Origin: an uncultured Collinsella sp. | Lineage (GTDB): Bacteria > Actinomycetota > Coriobacteriia > Coriobacteriales > Coriobacteriaceae | NCBI GenBank assembly: GCA_958353395.1 | Contig: CATWSG010000025.1 | Coordinates: 1 to 35,958 of the forward strand | DNA: 35,958 nt | Direction: 5' to 3' | Shown here: positions 6,763-15,334 of the stretch, piece after piece | Layout of the letters: each line of letters starts with the position of its first letter | Numbering within the stretch: the stretch's first letter is position 1 | Notes under the pieces: generated by a model | Told to the model about the DNA's origin: nothing | What the model saw: the letters and a program-made list of their open reading frames with translations, nothing else | Database searches by the model: none | Position numbers and translations under genes: made by a program

Positions 6763-8973
6763 ATGGGTCCTCGCCAACGACAGGGACGCAGCCGTTCAAA
6801 GACGCATGCCCTGCCCATAATCCTGCTCTCGTTTTTGGGCTTTTTGCTTATCGCGGGCGTGGCATTTGGCATCGGCATGGTCGGCAACGTCAACCGCTGG
6901 CTGTCCGATCTGCCCGACTACACCGACGCCAACGCGTATCTGGTGAGCGAGCCCACCGAGATCGTCGACTGCAACGGCAACAAGATCGCGAGCTTCTACA
7001 CGCAAAACCGCAAGTCCATCACCAAGGACGAGGTCTCCCCCTACGTGCTGCAGGGCACCGTTGACGTCGAGGACGAGCGCTTCTACGAGCACGGCGGTAT
7101 CGACCTGTGGGGTATCGCGCGTGCTGCGGTGGCAACCCTCGGCGGCGGGCACGAAGGCGCCTCGACTATCACCCAGCAGCTGGTGCGCAACACCATTCTG
7201 CAGGAGGAGCAGTTCGACTCGACCATCGAGCGTAAGGTGCGCGAGGCCTACATCGCCGTAAAGATGGAGGACATGTACTCCAAAGACGAGATCCTCATGA
7301 TGTACCTCAACACCATCTATTACGGTCACGGCGCCTACGGCATCGAGGCCGCAGCCGAGACCTACCTGTCCAAGAGCGCCGCCGACCTCACCCTGAGCGA
7401 GGCCGCGCTGCTCATCGGCCTTCCCAACTCGCCCTCGCAGTACGACCCCACGGTCAACCCCGACCTGGCGCTGTCCCGTCGCAACAAGGTCCTTGACAAC
7501 ATGTTGCGCCTGGGCCACATCACGCAGGAGGAGCACGATGCCGCACAGGCCGAGCCCATCACCCTCAACGTGACCGAGATTTCGGGCAGCGGCGTCGACG
7601 TATACTCGCAGCCCTACTTTGTCGCCTATGTTAAGCAGCTGCTGGAGCAGGAGTTCTCGACCGACGTGCTCTTTAAGGGCGGTCTGACCGTCAAGACCAC
7701 CATCGACCCCACGATGCAGCAGGTGGCAGAGAATGCCGTCCGCCAGCAGCTCGACACGCTCTCACTCGACGGCCTGGATATGGGCATGGTCGTCGTCGAC
7801 CCCAAGACCGGCTACATCAAGTGCATGGTGGGCGGCTACGACTACAACGCCGACGAGAACCACGTAAACCATGCCACGGCCAAGCGTCCCGTCGGCTCCA
7901 CCTTTAAGGCCTTTACGCTGGCAACCGCCATCCAAAACGGCATGAACCCCAACGTCACCCTCAACTGCAATTCGCCGCTCAAGGCTAAGGGCACCACGAC
8001 CGAGGTCCAAAACTACGCCAACCATAGCTATGGCAACATCACGCTTAAGCAGGCAACGGCATACTCCTCCAACACCGGCTACATCCAGGTGGCGGAAGCC
8101 GTCGGCAACAGCAAGATCATCTCACTCGTCAAAAAGCTCGGCATCGATCCCGCCAAGGACAACATCGAGGACGTTCCCGTCATGACGCTCGGCACCGGCT
8201 CGATCTCGCCGCTCGAGATGGCCGCCGCCTACGCGACGTTTGCCAACGGCGGCTACTATCGTCAGCCGATCGCCATCACCGAGATTGACTCTCGTACCGG
8301 TTCGGTGCTGTACCAGCACACCGACAATCCCTCACAGGTGCTTACCGAGGGCGAGGCCGCCGCGGTCACCGATGTTCTGTCCGGCGTCATGCAGGGCGGC
8401 GGTACGGGTGCTGCTGGTGCCCTGAGCGTCAACCAGCCCTATGCCGGCAAGACGGGCACCACCGACAACACCACCAACCTGTGGTTCTGCGGCTATACCC
8501 CGCAGCTGGCGTGCGCCCTGTGGACCGGCTATTCCGCGGGCGAGATCCCCATCCAAAAATACGGCACGGACCTGCTGGGCGACAGCACCAACCTGCCTGT
8601 CTTCAAGCGATTTATGAACACCGTTCTAACCGGTACCGAGCGCGAGGAGTTTGCGACCGGAACGGCGCCCACCTACAAGAACAACAGCGTCTGGAAGTTC
8701 TACGGCACCAACAACACCAAGAAGACGGAGAACGACGACAAGGACAAGGACGAGAACGAGGACGAAGACGAAACCACCACGACGACTACCACAACCACCA
8801 CGACCACCGAGACCACGGGCGGCGACGCCGCCGGCGGCACCGGTACGACCGGTGGCTCAACAGGCGGCTCCACTGGTGGTTCGACCGGCGGCGATGGCGG
8901 CACGCCTACGCCTACGCCTACGCCTACGCCCACTCCCGACCCCTCGCCCACGCCTGACGATACTGTTGGCTAG
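6763..8973 (+). CDS. Class A penicillin-binding protein (transglycosylase/transpeptidase)
   Basis: A 736-residue bifunctional peptidoglycan synthase anchored in the cytoplasmic membrane. One membrane segment at residues 17-41 follows a basic N-terminus. The GT51 domain has catalytic E103 in EDERFYEHGG, then GASTITQQLVRN. The transpeptidase domain has S379-T-F-K382, S435-S-N437 and K563-T-G565. The last 80 or so residues are low complexity: an acidic Lys/Asp/Glu stretch, 12 consecutive Thr, TGGS repeats and a Pro-Thr repeat. The tail lies outside the membrane and may thread or attach to the wall. GGAGG precedes the ATG at 6763. The gene is monocistronic, ending in a strong terminator. Confidence 0.96.
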   Translation: MGPRQRQGRSRSKTHALPIILLSFLGFLLIAGVAFGIGMVGNVNRWLSDLPDYTDANAYLVSEPTEIVDCNGNKIASFYTQNRKSITKDEVSPYVLQGTVDVEDERFYEHGGIDLWGIARAAVATLGGGHEGASTITQQLVRNTILQEEQFDSTIERKVREAYIAVKMEDMYSKDEILMMYLNTIYYGHGAYGIEAAAETYLSKSAADLTLSEAALLIGLPNSPSQYDPTVNPDLALSRRNKVLDNMLRLGHITQEEHDAAQAEPITLNVTEISGSGVDVYSQPYFVAYVKQLLEQEFSTDVLFKGGLTVKTTIDPTMQQVAENAVRQQLDTLSLDGLDMGMVVVDPKTGYIKCMVGGYDYNADENHVNHATAKRPVGSTFKAFTLATAIQNGMNPNVTLNCNSPLKAKGTTTEVQNYANHSYGNITLKQATAYSSNTGYIQVAEAVGNSKIISLVKKLGIDPAKDNIEDVPVMTLGTGSISPLEMAAAYATFANGGYYRQPIAITEIDSRTGSVLYQHTDNPSQVLTEGEAAAVTDVLSGVMQGGGTGAAGALSVNQPYAGKTGTTDNTTNLWFCGYTPQLACALWTGYSAGEIPIQKYGTDLLGDSTNLPVFKRFMNTVLTGTEREEFATGTAPTYKNNSVWKFYGTNNTKKTENDDKDKDENEDEDETTTTTTTTTTTTETTGGDAAGGTGTTGGSTGGSTGGSTGGDGGTPTPTPTPTPTPDPSPTPDDTVG
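8902..8931 (+). repeat. ACGCCT hexanucleotide repeat in the PBP tail
   Basis: Four exact ACGCCT units (8902-8925) plus one altered unit encode the Thr-Pro repeat near the C-terminus of the PBP. Gain or loss of a 6-bp unit keeps the frame, so the tail length could vary between strains without breaking the gene. Confidence 0.85.
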
Positions 8974-8998
8974 AAATTCATCCGGCCATTAGCAACAA

Positions 8999-9037
8999 GG
9001 CCCCCGAGCAGCTTATTAAACTGCTCGGGGGCCTTTT
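8999..9037 (+). terminator. Rho-independent terminator of the PBP gene
   Basis: A perfect 13-bp GC-rich stem (8999-9011 with 9021-9033, 9-nt loop) is followed by TTTT, 25 nt after the PBP stop. The 9038-9162 gap to the end of argR holds no gene that I can see. Confidence 0.95.
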
Positions 9038-9162
9038 AGTTTAAAGCGACCTGGTGAACGGTCTTTATACCGGCAAACAATATAGGGGGTACCGACCAAC
9101 GTCGATACGCCCTTACAAGCCACCATGTCACGCACACAGTGCCGAGCGAACGACCCGCACGC

Positions 9163-9600
9163 CTACTTGCGAGAATTGCTCAGCTTATTGATCAGCGCCT
9201 CGAGACGCTCGCCGTCCTCGGCCGTCTGGGCAATAACCAAAATCGTATCGTTGCCGGCAAGCGAGCCAAGCACATCGGGCAGCTCTGCCGCATCAACGGC
9301 GGCGGCGATGCCGGAAGCCGTGCCAGGCTGAGCCTTGATCATAACCAGATTATCGGTGCGCAGAACGCCCGTTACGAGCTCGGAAACCATACGCTGCAGG
9401 TGCAGGTCCTCTGCCAGAACATAGATGCCCTCAGGGAGCTTACGCAGCCCCATATCGGCAATATCGCGAGAGACAGTCGCCTGCGTGCAATCAAAGCCCA
9501 TAGCGCGGAGCTCATCGACCAGCACGCGCTGCGTGCGGACGTCCTTATTGCGCACAATATCTCTAATGGCATCCTGGCGCCCATTGCGTTTTTTAGCCAT
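9163..9600 (-). CDS. argR: Arginine repressor ArgR
   Basis: A 145-residue transcription factor that represses arginine biosynthesis and can activate catabolism when bound to arginine. The N-terminal winged helix includes QATVSRDIADMGLRK. The C-terminal oligomerisation and arginine-binding domain includes GTASGIAAAVDAA and GNDTILVI. Length is normal for the family. The ATG at 9600 is preceded by GGAGAGAGG. No arg biosynthesis gene is adjacent in this window, so it probably acts elsewhere. A short palindrome lies in its upstream region and may be an autoregulatory site. Confidence 0.95.
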   Translation of the reverse strand: MAKKRNGRQDAIRDIVRNKDVRTQRVLVDELRAMGFDCTQATVSRDIADMGLRKLPEGIYVLAEDLHLQRMVSELVTGVLRTDNLVMIKAQPGTASGIAAAVDAAELPDVLGSLAGNDTILVIAQTAEDGERLEALINKLSNSRK

Positions 9601-9633
9601 ACAAACCCTCTCTCCAAAAGATGGCGGAGACAA

Positions 9634-9648
9634 TCAATCAGTGATTGA
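9634..9648. promoter_or_regulatory. Palindrome upstream of argR
   Basis: TCAATCA-g-TGATTGA is a perfect 15-bp palindrome 34-48 bp before the argR start. ArgR families often autoregulate, and the site is AT-rich as ARG boxes are. It does not match the TGAAT..ATTCA consensus closely, so the binding protein is uncertain. Confidence 0.4.
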
Positions 9649-9732
9649 ATAGTTTAACGCTATTTGAAGGCTTTTGTGTATAAGAACGCATTTCGAAACA
9701 ATTCTATGCAAATTTGTTTCGAGATGAGCCGT

Positions 9733-10773
9733 TTAGGCGGTTTTTGCGCCCGTCCGGTTAAGAAAAGCTGCCAAATGCGTACACATCACGCAGCGCGCGG
9801 GCTTGGAGCTGGCGATCGGCCCAAACAACAGACCGAGCCCCCGATGGTTATCCTTGAGCGCGGCGACCATCTGACGGGTTCGAGGCGCCTCGAGCATATC
9901 ACGCATGCGGGCGGAACGCTCGATTGACGACACCCCATGCGGGCTCAGACACAAATTCTCGATGCAGGCGACCAGTCCGGCAAAGTAGAACTTTTGGCTT
10001 GCCAGCTTGAGCCGACCACCGCTATCTGCCTCCGAGAGTGAGTCCGCAAGCTCGTCGAGTGCTCGGGTGTCATCGGATACCTTAGCATACATGGTGGGAT
10101 CAAAGGCATCTGTAAGCTTAGGTGCCGCCGCGTGGAAACAAGCATCGCCGCAGCCGGACACGCATCGTGCCTGCGAAAGCGCGCATGCCATAAACCCAAC
10201 TGTGCGAAACACCTTGTCGCACAAAAGGCATGTCTCAAACAGCGAGCGGCTGTACATCACGCCAGAGGTCTGAACGACTAGGCCGCCTAAAATCAACTGA
10301 GGCAGCCCGGCCACCATCGAAGATTTGCTATCAATGGAAATATGAGTAGCATCCAAGACGCGCGAATGGCGCTCTCGATGTGCATCATAGCGGTCGAGCG
10401 ACACCGTGGGGAACACTATGTCTGCGGTAGTATCACACGCGATATCGACCATCTTGGAAAGGGACTGCGGAGCAAACCACTCATCGGCGTTCATAGCGAT
10501 GATTTGAGAGCCACGCGAGGCAGCAAAACCGGCACGAAGACAAGCACCGCGCTTCGCGTCCTCGACGTCAATCAAATCAATATGGATGTCCCTGTCGGCA
10601 GCAACTTGAAGCGAATGGCGCACACCGGGCGCAGCATCGCGGCAGACAACGACAATCTGCAAATCGTAGAGGTCTTGGTTCTGGATACTCTCGAGCGCAC
10701 GCATCGCATAGCTGGGCGAACCTTCTACCACAAGGATCACCGAAAGTCGCGGATGCGAGCCACGTCGAACCAA
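9733..10773 (-). CDS. Family 2 glycosyltransferase-like protein
   Basis: A 346-residue protein whose first about 130 residues match the GT-A fold of family 2 glycosyltransferases: LSVILVVEGSPSYAMRALES, then LQIVVVCRD, and a metal-binding DXD-like motif in MNADEWF. The C-terminal two thirds are not recognised and have no membrane segment. The likely role is transfer of a sugar from a nucleotide donor to an envelope or capsular acceptor, but the acceptor cannot be inferred. It starts with TTG at 10773, about 10 nt after an AGAGG. It is not in a sugar cluster, being flanked by argR and truA. Confidence 0.75.
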   Translation of the reverse strand: MVRRGSHPRLSVILVVEGSPSYAMRALESIQNQDLYDLQIVVVCRDAAPGVRHSLQVAADRDIHIDLIDVEDAKRGACLRAGFAASRGSQIIAMNADEWFAPQSLSKMVDIACDTTADIVFPTVSLDRYDAHRERHSRVLDATHISIDSKSSMVAGLPQLILGGLVVQTSGVMYSRSLFETCLLCDKVFRTVGFMACALSQARCVSGCGDACFHAAAPKLTDAFDPTMYAKVSDDTRALDELADSLSEADSGGRLKLASQKFYFAGLVACIENLCLSPHGVSSIERSARMRDMLEAPRTRQMVAALKDNHRGLGLLFGPIASSKPARCVMCTHLAAFLNRTGAKTA

Positions 10774-10934
10774 GTTATCCGTCCTCTCGACAGCAATGAA
10801 TCAAACCGTGGTTCATGGTACACCCCGCCAATAAAAGCAATGAGACACCGGTTGTATTGCACGCCAAGAACAGATGTTGCACACGCGCAGCCCACAGATG
10901 ACAGGTGCCGACGCACGACGCGTCGAGCCCTCCC

Positions 10935-11759
10935 CTAGTCGAGCACGACAAGCTCGGCGGGATCGTAATCCACGCCCATAAACGTAAGGCCGCAGGCAGG
11001 AGCCGTGGGGCCCGCAGCGGTACGGTCACAAGCATCGATGACCTCGCGCATCCACTCGGGTTCACGGCGATGCATGCCAATCTCGACAAGCGTGCCCACG
11101 ATCGTGCGGACCATCGAATGCAGAAACGCATTGCCCTCGATGGTAAACGTCAGGATGTCCTCGCCAAACGCAACCTCATGGCCAAACTCGGCACGCATCA
11201 CGCAGCGGTGCGTGGGCTTGCCCACGGCAGACGCCACCTTGCAAAAGCTCTTGAAGTCCTGCTCGCCCAGCAGCGCGGGACAGGCCGCAGACATCGCCTC
11301 AACATCCAATGGGTAGCGATGCCACCACACCGCACCGCGCGAAAGCACAGGGCGCGCGTCGCGATCGGCAATACGGTACGTATACGTACGGGAACGCGCA
11401 TCAAAGCGTGCAGAAAAGCCTTTACGGGCCTTGTAGACCTCGTTTATGGCGATATCTTTGGGCAGGAGGGCATCCATAGCCCTCAGCCACCTACGGCGCG
11501 TCAAAGCCAACTCAGCGTCCGTTACGGGCACGCTGATGAACTGTGCCACCGCATGCACGCCGGCATCGGTACGCCCCGCACACGTCAGGTCGATCGGGCG
11601 GCGCAGGAGCGTCTCGATAGCGCGGCGCAACTCGCCCGCAACCGTCGTCTGACCGGGCTGCTCGGCAAAGCCGCTGTAGGACGAGCCATCGTAGGCCACG
11701 CGGAAAACGAGCGTGGCATCGAGCTCGGGAATCGAATTGAAATCAGACGGCGCGGTCAT
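10935..11759 (-). CDS. truA: tRNA pseudouridine(38-40) synthase
   Basis: A 274-residue enzyme that isomerises uridines 38-40 in the tRNA anticodon arm. The catalytic motif CAGRTDAGVHA contains D65. The N-terminal FRVAYDGSSYSGF and later KSFCKVAS and FLHSMVRTIVG segments are family signatures. GGGAG lies 5-6 nt before the ATG at 11759. It follows rplQ, as is common in bacteria, but a strong terminator separates the two, so expression depends on readthrough or a local promoter. Confidence 0.95.
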   Translation of the reverse strand: MTAPSDFNSIPELDATLVFRVAYDGSSYSGFAEQPGQTTVAGELRRAIETLLRRPIDLTCAGRTDAGVHAVAQFISVPVTDAELALTRRRWLRAMDALLPKDIAINEVYKARKGFSARFDARSRTYTYRIADRDARPVLSRGAVWWHRYPLDVEAMSAACPALLGEQDFKSFCKVASAVGKPTHRCVMRAEFGHEVAFGEDILTFTIEGNAFLHSMVRTIVGTLVEIGMHRREPEWMREVIDACDRTAAGPTAPACGLTFMGVDYDPAELVVLD

Positions 11760-11794
11760 GGACGCTCCCAACAAACAGGCAATGGCATTTCGAC

Positions 11795-11825
11795 AAAAAA
11801 AGAGGGGTACGCGAACGTACCCCTC
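11795..11825 (-). terminator. Rho-independent terminator of the ribosomal operon
   Basis: On the minus strand GAGGGGTACG pairs perfectly with CGTACCCCTC around a 4-nt loop, and is followed by seven T residues. It lies 27 nt after the rplQ stop codon. Confidence 0.95.
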
Positions 11826-11851
11826 GAATATAGCCTATGCAGACGGATTGT

Positions 11852-12319
11852 CTACTCAGCGGTCTCCTCAGCAGGAGCCTCCTCGGCAGCCTCGACCTTC
11901 TTGGGAGCAGCGGCCTTCTTGGGGGCCGGAGCAGCCTTCTTAGCCTTAGGCGTGCAAGGCTCGGTGACGAGCTCCATGATAACGATGGGAGCGTTGTCGC
12001 CCTTGCGGTTACCGAGCTTCATGATGCGGGTGTAACCGCCGTTGCGGTCCTGCCACATGCCCTGAGCAGCCTTGTCGAAGATCTCGGCAACGAGCTGCTT
12101 ATCGCCGAGCTTGGCGATAGCCAGACGACGAGAGTGCAGGTCGCCCTTCTTGGCCCAGGTGATGATCGGATCGACGACCGAACGCAGCGCCTTAGCGCGG
12201 GTCTCGGTGGTCTTGATGCGGTCGTTCTCGAAGAGGGCCTTAGCAAGGCTCTTCTTCATGGCCTTGGTGTGGCTCGCATCGGTGCCGAGCTTCAGGCCCT
12301 TCTTAACGTTATGACGCAT
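11852..12319 (-). CDS. rplQ: 50S ribosomal protein L17
   Basis: A 155-residue large-subunit protein near the peptide exit tunnel. The conserved core starts MRHNVKKGLKLGTDASHTKAM and ends near residue 122. The last about 30 residues are a Lys/Ala/Pro then Glu-rich extension (repeats of KKAA and EEAPAEE), as seen in other actinobacterial L17 proteins. It is the last gene of the operon, 30 bp after rpoA, and is followed by the terminator. Confidence 0.97.
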   Translation of the reverse strand: MRHNVKKGLKLGTDASHTKAMKKSLAKALFENDRIKTTETRAKALRSVVDPIITWAKKGDLHSRRLAIAKLGDKQLVAEIFDKAAQGMWQDRNGGYTRIMKLGNRKGDNAPIVIMELVTEPCTPKAKKAAPAPKKAAAPKKVEAAEEAPAEETAE

Positions 12320-12349
12320 GGTCTAGTTTCTCCTCAAATATGCGAAGCA

Positions 12350-13291
12350 TTAAGCCTTCAGGCTCAGGCCCATGGACTCAAGCTTGTCCTTCACTTCCTC
12401 GATCGACTTAACACCGAAGTTACGGATGTTGAGCAGATCGTTCTCCGAGAACTCAACGAGCTGACGGACCGAGTGAATGCTGGCGCGCTTAAGGCAGTTG
12501 TAAGAACGGACGGAAAGGTCCAGATCCTCGATCTGCTTGTCCAGCTCGGCGTTGTCGTTGGTGACCTCGGGAGCGAAGATCGAAGCCTCCTCCTCGACCT
12601 CGGGGGTCTCGGCAAGGTTCATAAAGGCAGCCATATGCTGGTTAATGATATTGGCAGCCTGGACCACGGCGTCGCGCGGGGCGATGGAGCCGTTGGTCTC
12701 GATCTCGAGGACAAGGCGGTCGTAGTCGGTGTGCTGACCGACACGGCAAGCCTCAACGAGCTTGGCGCAACGGGAAACCGGCGAGTACAGCGAGTCGACG
12801 TGGATCACACCGATGGGATCGTTGTCGCGCTTGTTGGCCTCGCCAGAAACATAGCCGCGGCCATAGCCGATGCGCATGCTCATGGTGAGATGGCCACCCT
12901 CGGTGAGCGTAGCAATGTGCTGCTCGGGGTTGACCAGCTCAAACTCGGACGGAATAAAGAAGTCCGCACCGGTGACCTCGCAGGGGCCGTCAACCGAGAT
13001 GGTGGCGGTCGCCTCGTCGGTCGTGCCGAGAGCCCTGAAGACAAGACCCTTGACATTCAGGACGATGTCGGTGACATCCTCGACCATGTTAGGGATGGTC
13101 ATGAACTCGTGCTGCGCACCATCGATCTGAATAGCCTCGACGGCGGCACCCTCGAGCGAGGACAGAAGAACGCGACGAAGGGAGTTACCCAGCGTATCGC
13201 CGTAACCACGCTCGAGCGGCTCGACGGAGACACGAGCAGACGTCTCGTTGATCTCTTCGACCTGAACCTGAGGCCTAATGAATTCTGACAT
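12350..13291 (-). CDS. rpoA: RNA polymerase alpha subunit
   Basis: A 313-residue subunit that nucleates RNA polymerase assembly and contacts promoter UP elements and activators. The N-terminal domain includes GYGDTLGNSLRRVLLSS and GYGRGYVSGEANKR. A linker near residues 230-245 leads to the C-terminal domain with SYNCLKRASIHSVRQL and NIRNFGVKSIEEVKDKL. It is complete and normal in length, lying between rpsD and rplQ as in most bacteria. Confidence 0.98.
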   Translation of the reverse strand: MSEFIRPQVQVEEINETSARVSVEPLERGYGDTLGNSLRRVLLSSLEGAAVEAIQIDGAQHEFMTIPNMVEDVTDIVLNVKGLVFRALGTTDEATATISVDGPCEVTGADFFIPSEFELVNPEQHIATLTEGGHLTMSMRIGYGRGYVSGEANKRDNDPIGVIHVDSLYSPVSRCAKLVEACRVGQHTDYDRLVLEIETNGSIAPRDAVVQAANIINQHMAAFMNLAETPEVEEEASIFAPEVTNDNAELDKQIEDLDLSVRSYNCLKRASIHSVRQLVEFSENDLLNIRNFGVKSIEEVKDKLESMGLSLKA

Positions 13292-13323
13292 GTATTACCT
13301 CCAGCCTCAGCAGCCCGGATGGA

Positions 13324-13920
13324 CTACTTAGAGTAGAGCTCGACGATGAGCTGCTCGTTGATATCACCGCTGATCTGCTCACGCGTCGGCAGAGCGAGCA
13401 CGTTACCAGACAGCTTCTCGATATCGACCTCGAGCCAGCCAGGGACCTCAAAGCGCTCGGAGGAAATCAGGGCCTCCTTGATGGGGAGGAGGTCACGGAA
13501 CTTCTCGCCGACAGCGACGACGTCGCCGGCCTTGACGCGGTAGGACGGGATGTCCACGCGCTTGCCGTTCACGGTGAAGTGACCGTGACGGACGGACTGA
13601 CGAGCCTCTTTGCGGGTGCGGGCGAAGCCAAGACGGAAGACGACGTTGTCGAGGCGAGACTCAAGAATGATCATGAGGTTCTCACCGGTGACGCCGTTCA
13701 TCTTACGGGCCTTGTTGAAGTAGCCGTGGAACTGCTTCTCCAGAACGCCATAGATGAACTTGACCTTCTGCTTCTCGCGCAGCTGCATGCCGTACTCAGA
13801 TTCCTTGCGACGGCGCTTGGGCTGACGGATAGATTCCTTCTTGCTGCTGTAACCGAGCTCAGCGGGATCGATCCCGAGCTGACGGCAGCGCTTAAGAACA
13901 GGAGTCCTGTCGATTGCCAT
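13324..13920 (-). CDS. rpsD: 30S ribosomal protein S4
   Basis: A 198-residue primary 16S rRNA-binding protein. It has the S4 RNA-binding domain (SRLDNVVFRLGFARTRKEAR, then VNGKRVDIPSYRVKAGD). The N-terminus has one cysteine only, so it is the zinc-free form. S4 can act as a translational regulator of the alpha operon in other bacteria; no such site was identified here. It lies between rpsK and rpoA. Confidence 0.98.
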   Translation of the reverse strand: MAIDRTPVLKRCRQLGIDPAELGYSSKKESIRQPKRRRKESEYGMQLREKQKVKFIYGVLEKQFHGYFNKARKMNGVTGENLMIILESRLDNVVFRLGFARTRKEARQSVRHGHFTVNGKRVDIPSYRVKAGDVVAVGEKFRDLLPIKEALISSERFEVPGWLEVDIEKLSGNVLALPTREQISGDINEQLIVELYSK

Positions 13921-13939
13921 ATTGATACGATCCTTTCAG

Positions 13940-14344
13940 TTACACGCGGCGACGCTTCTTGGGGCGGCAGCCGTTGTGCGGAATGGGGGTCTTGTCCTGG
14001 ATGCTCGAGACCTCGAGGCCAGCAGCCTGGAGGGAGCGGATGGCGGTCTCACGACCGGAGCCGGGGCCCTTGACGAAGACGGAAACCTTCTTCATACCGT
14101 GCTCCATGGCCTGCTTGGCAGCAGCCTCGGCAGCCATCTGGGCAGCGAACGGCGTGGACTTACGGGAGCCCTTGAAGCCCACCTGGCCAGCCGACTTCCA
14201 GGAAATGACGTTGCCCTGAGGATCGGTGATCGAAACGATCGTGTTGTTGAACGTAGAACGAATGTGAGCCTGGCCCACGGAAATGTTCTTACGGTCCGCG
14301 CGCTTCAGACGGGCAGCGCGAACGTTCTTCTTAGCAGTAGCCAT
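13940..14344 (-). CDS. rpsK: 30S ribosomal protein S11
   Basis: A 134-residue platform protein of the small subunit. Signatures are HIRSTFNNTIVSITD, GFKGSRKSTPFAAQ, and the C-terminal KTPIPHNGCRPKKRRRV. The start ATG at 14344 is preceded by AAGGAG. It sits between rpsM and rpsD. Confidence 0.98.
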   Translation of the reverse strand: MATAKKNVRAARLKRADRKNISVGQAHIRSTFNNTIVSITDPQGNVISWKSAGQVGFKGSRKSTPFAAQMAAEAAAKQAMEHGMKKVSVFVKGPGSGRETAIRSLQAAGLEVSSIQDKTPIPHNGCRPKKRRRV

Positions 14345-14358
14345 CTATCTAGCGCTCC

Positions 14359-14733
14359 TTATTTCTTCTTCTTAGCACCGATCTGACGCTTCGGGCCCTT
14401 GCGGGTACGAGCGTTAGTGTGGGTGCGCTGGCCGCGGACCGGGAGGCCCTTGCGGTGACGAAGGCCGCGGTTGCAGCCGATGTCCATAAGGCGCTTGACG
14501 TTCTGGTTGCGCTCACGGCGGAGGTCGCCCTCAACCATGATCTGGTTCTTATCGATATAATCGCGGATGGCGTTAACCTCATCCTCGGTGAGGTCCTTAA
14601 CGCGCGTATCCACGTTAACGTTGCACTCGACGCAAATCTTCGTCGCAGTGGTGCGGCCGATGCCGTAAATGTAGGTCAGACCGATCTCAACGCGCTTCTC
14701 ACGCGGGAGGTCGACACCATTAATACGGGCCAA
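14359..14733 (-). CDS. rpsM: 30S ribosomal protein S13
   Basis: A 124-residue head protein of the small subunit that contacts P-site tRNA and the 50S subunit. Signatures are ARINGVDLPREKRVEIGLTYI and GLRHRKGLPVRGQRTHTNAR, then a basic tail ending in GAKKKK. The start codon is TTG at 14733, about 8 nt after GAGAGGAG. No better start lies nearby. It is separated from rpmJ by 14 bp. Confidence 0.97.
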   Translation of the reverse strand: MARINGVDLPREKRVEIGLTYIYGIGRTTATKICVECNVNVDTRVKDLTEDEVNAIRDYIDKNQIMVEGDLRRERNQNVKRLMDIGCNRGLRHRKGLPVRGQRTHTNARTRKGPKRQIGAKKKK

Positions 14734-14747
14734 CGTAGTCTCCTCTC

Positions 14748-14861
14748 TTAACCCTGACGCTGCTTATGACGGGGGTTCTCGCAAATGACGAGGACCTTGC
14801 CATGGCGCCTAATGATTTTGCACTTATCGCACATCTTCTTGACCGAAGGACGTACCTTCAT
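14748..14861 (-). CDS. rpmJ: 50S ribosomal protein L36
   Basis: A 37-residue zinc-ribbon protein of the large subunit, read directly from the sequence. It begins MKVRPSVKKMCDKC and ends NPRHKQRQG. Zinc ligands are C11, C14, C27 and H32, so this is the zinc-binding (C+) form. GAAAGGAAG precedes the ATG. It lies between infA and rpsM, the standard order. The 150-bp gap toward infA contains a possible CCAGCC/GGCTGG hairpin but no other gene. Confidence 0.96.
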   Translation of the reverse strand: MKVRPSVKKMCDKCKIIRRHGKVLVICENPRHKQRQG

Positions 14862-15011
14862 CGTTCTTCCTTTCGGTAGCGCTCAAACTACTTCCCTACT
14901 ATCTACTCGCCCAGCCGCAGGCGTTTAAAACTATGGCTGGTCTTCACACACAAACCGACCGTAGGTTGAGCTAAGCCTGCAGTCGGAAATGGAGTGCGTG
15001 TATGCGTGCCG

Positions 15012-15230
15012 CTATTTGTAGCGATAGGTGATGCGGCCGCGGGTCAGGTCGTACGGGGAAAGCTCCACGACAACCCTGTCACCGGGGAGAATACGGATGT
15101 AATTCATTCGGATCTTGCCAGAAATGTTGCACAGAACCGAATGACCGTTCTCGAGCTCGACCTTAAACATGGCGTTGGGCAACGGTTCCTTTACCGTACC
15201 CTCGAGCTCAATTGCGTCTTCCTTCTTCAC
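15012..15230 (-). CDS. infA: Translation initiation factor IF-1
   Basis: An OB-fold factor that binds the ribosomal A site during initiation. The sequence KKEDAIELEGTVKEPLPNAMF through GRITYRYK is typical. Two starts are possible. GTG at 15230 gives 72 residues, the usual family length, and aligns with the common MxKK start. TTG at 15236 gives 74 residues and sits closer to the weak AGAAAG ribosome site. I prefer GTG. It lies between map and rpmJ. Confidence 0.95.
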   Translation of the reverse strand: MKKEDAIELEGTVKEPLPNAMFKVELENGHSVLCNISGKIRMNYIRILPGDRVVVELSPYDLTRGRITYRYK

Positions 15231-15334
15231 AAGCAATCATCTTTCTCTAGAAAACGACAGCGATTGAGTATTCTACAACACGTATGCACGCATCGTAATA
15301 ACTTCGTAATGGCTCCACAACTAAATGGAACTTG

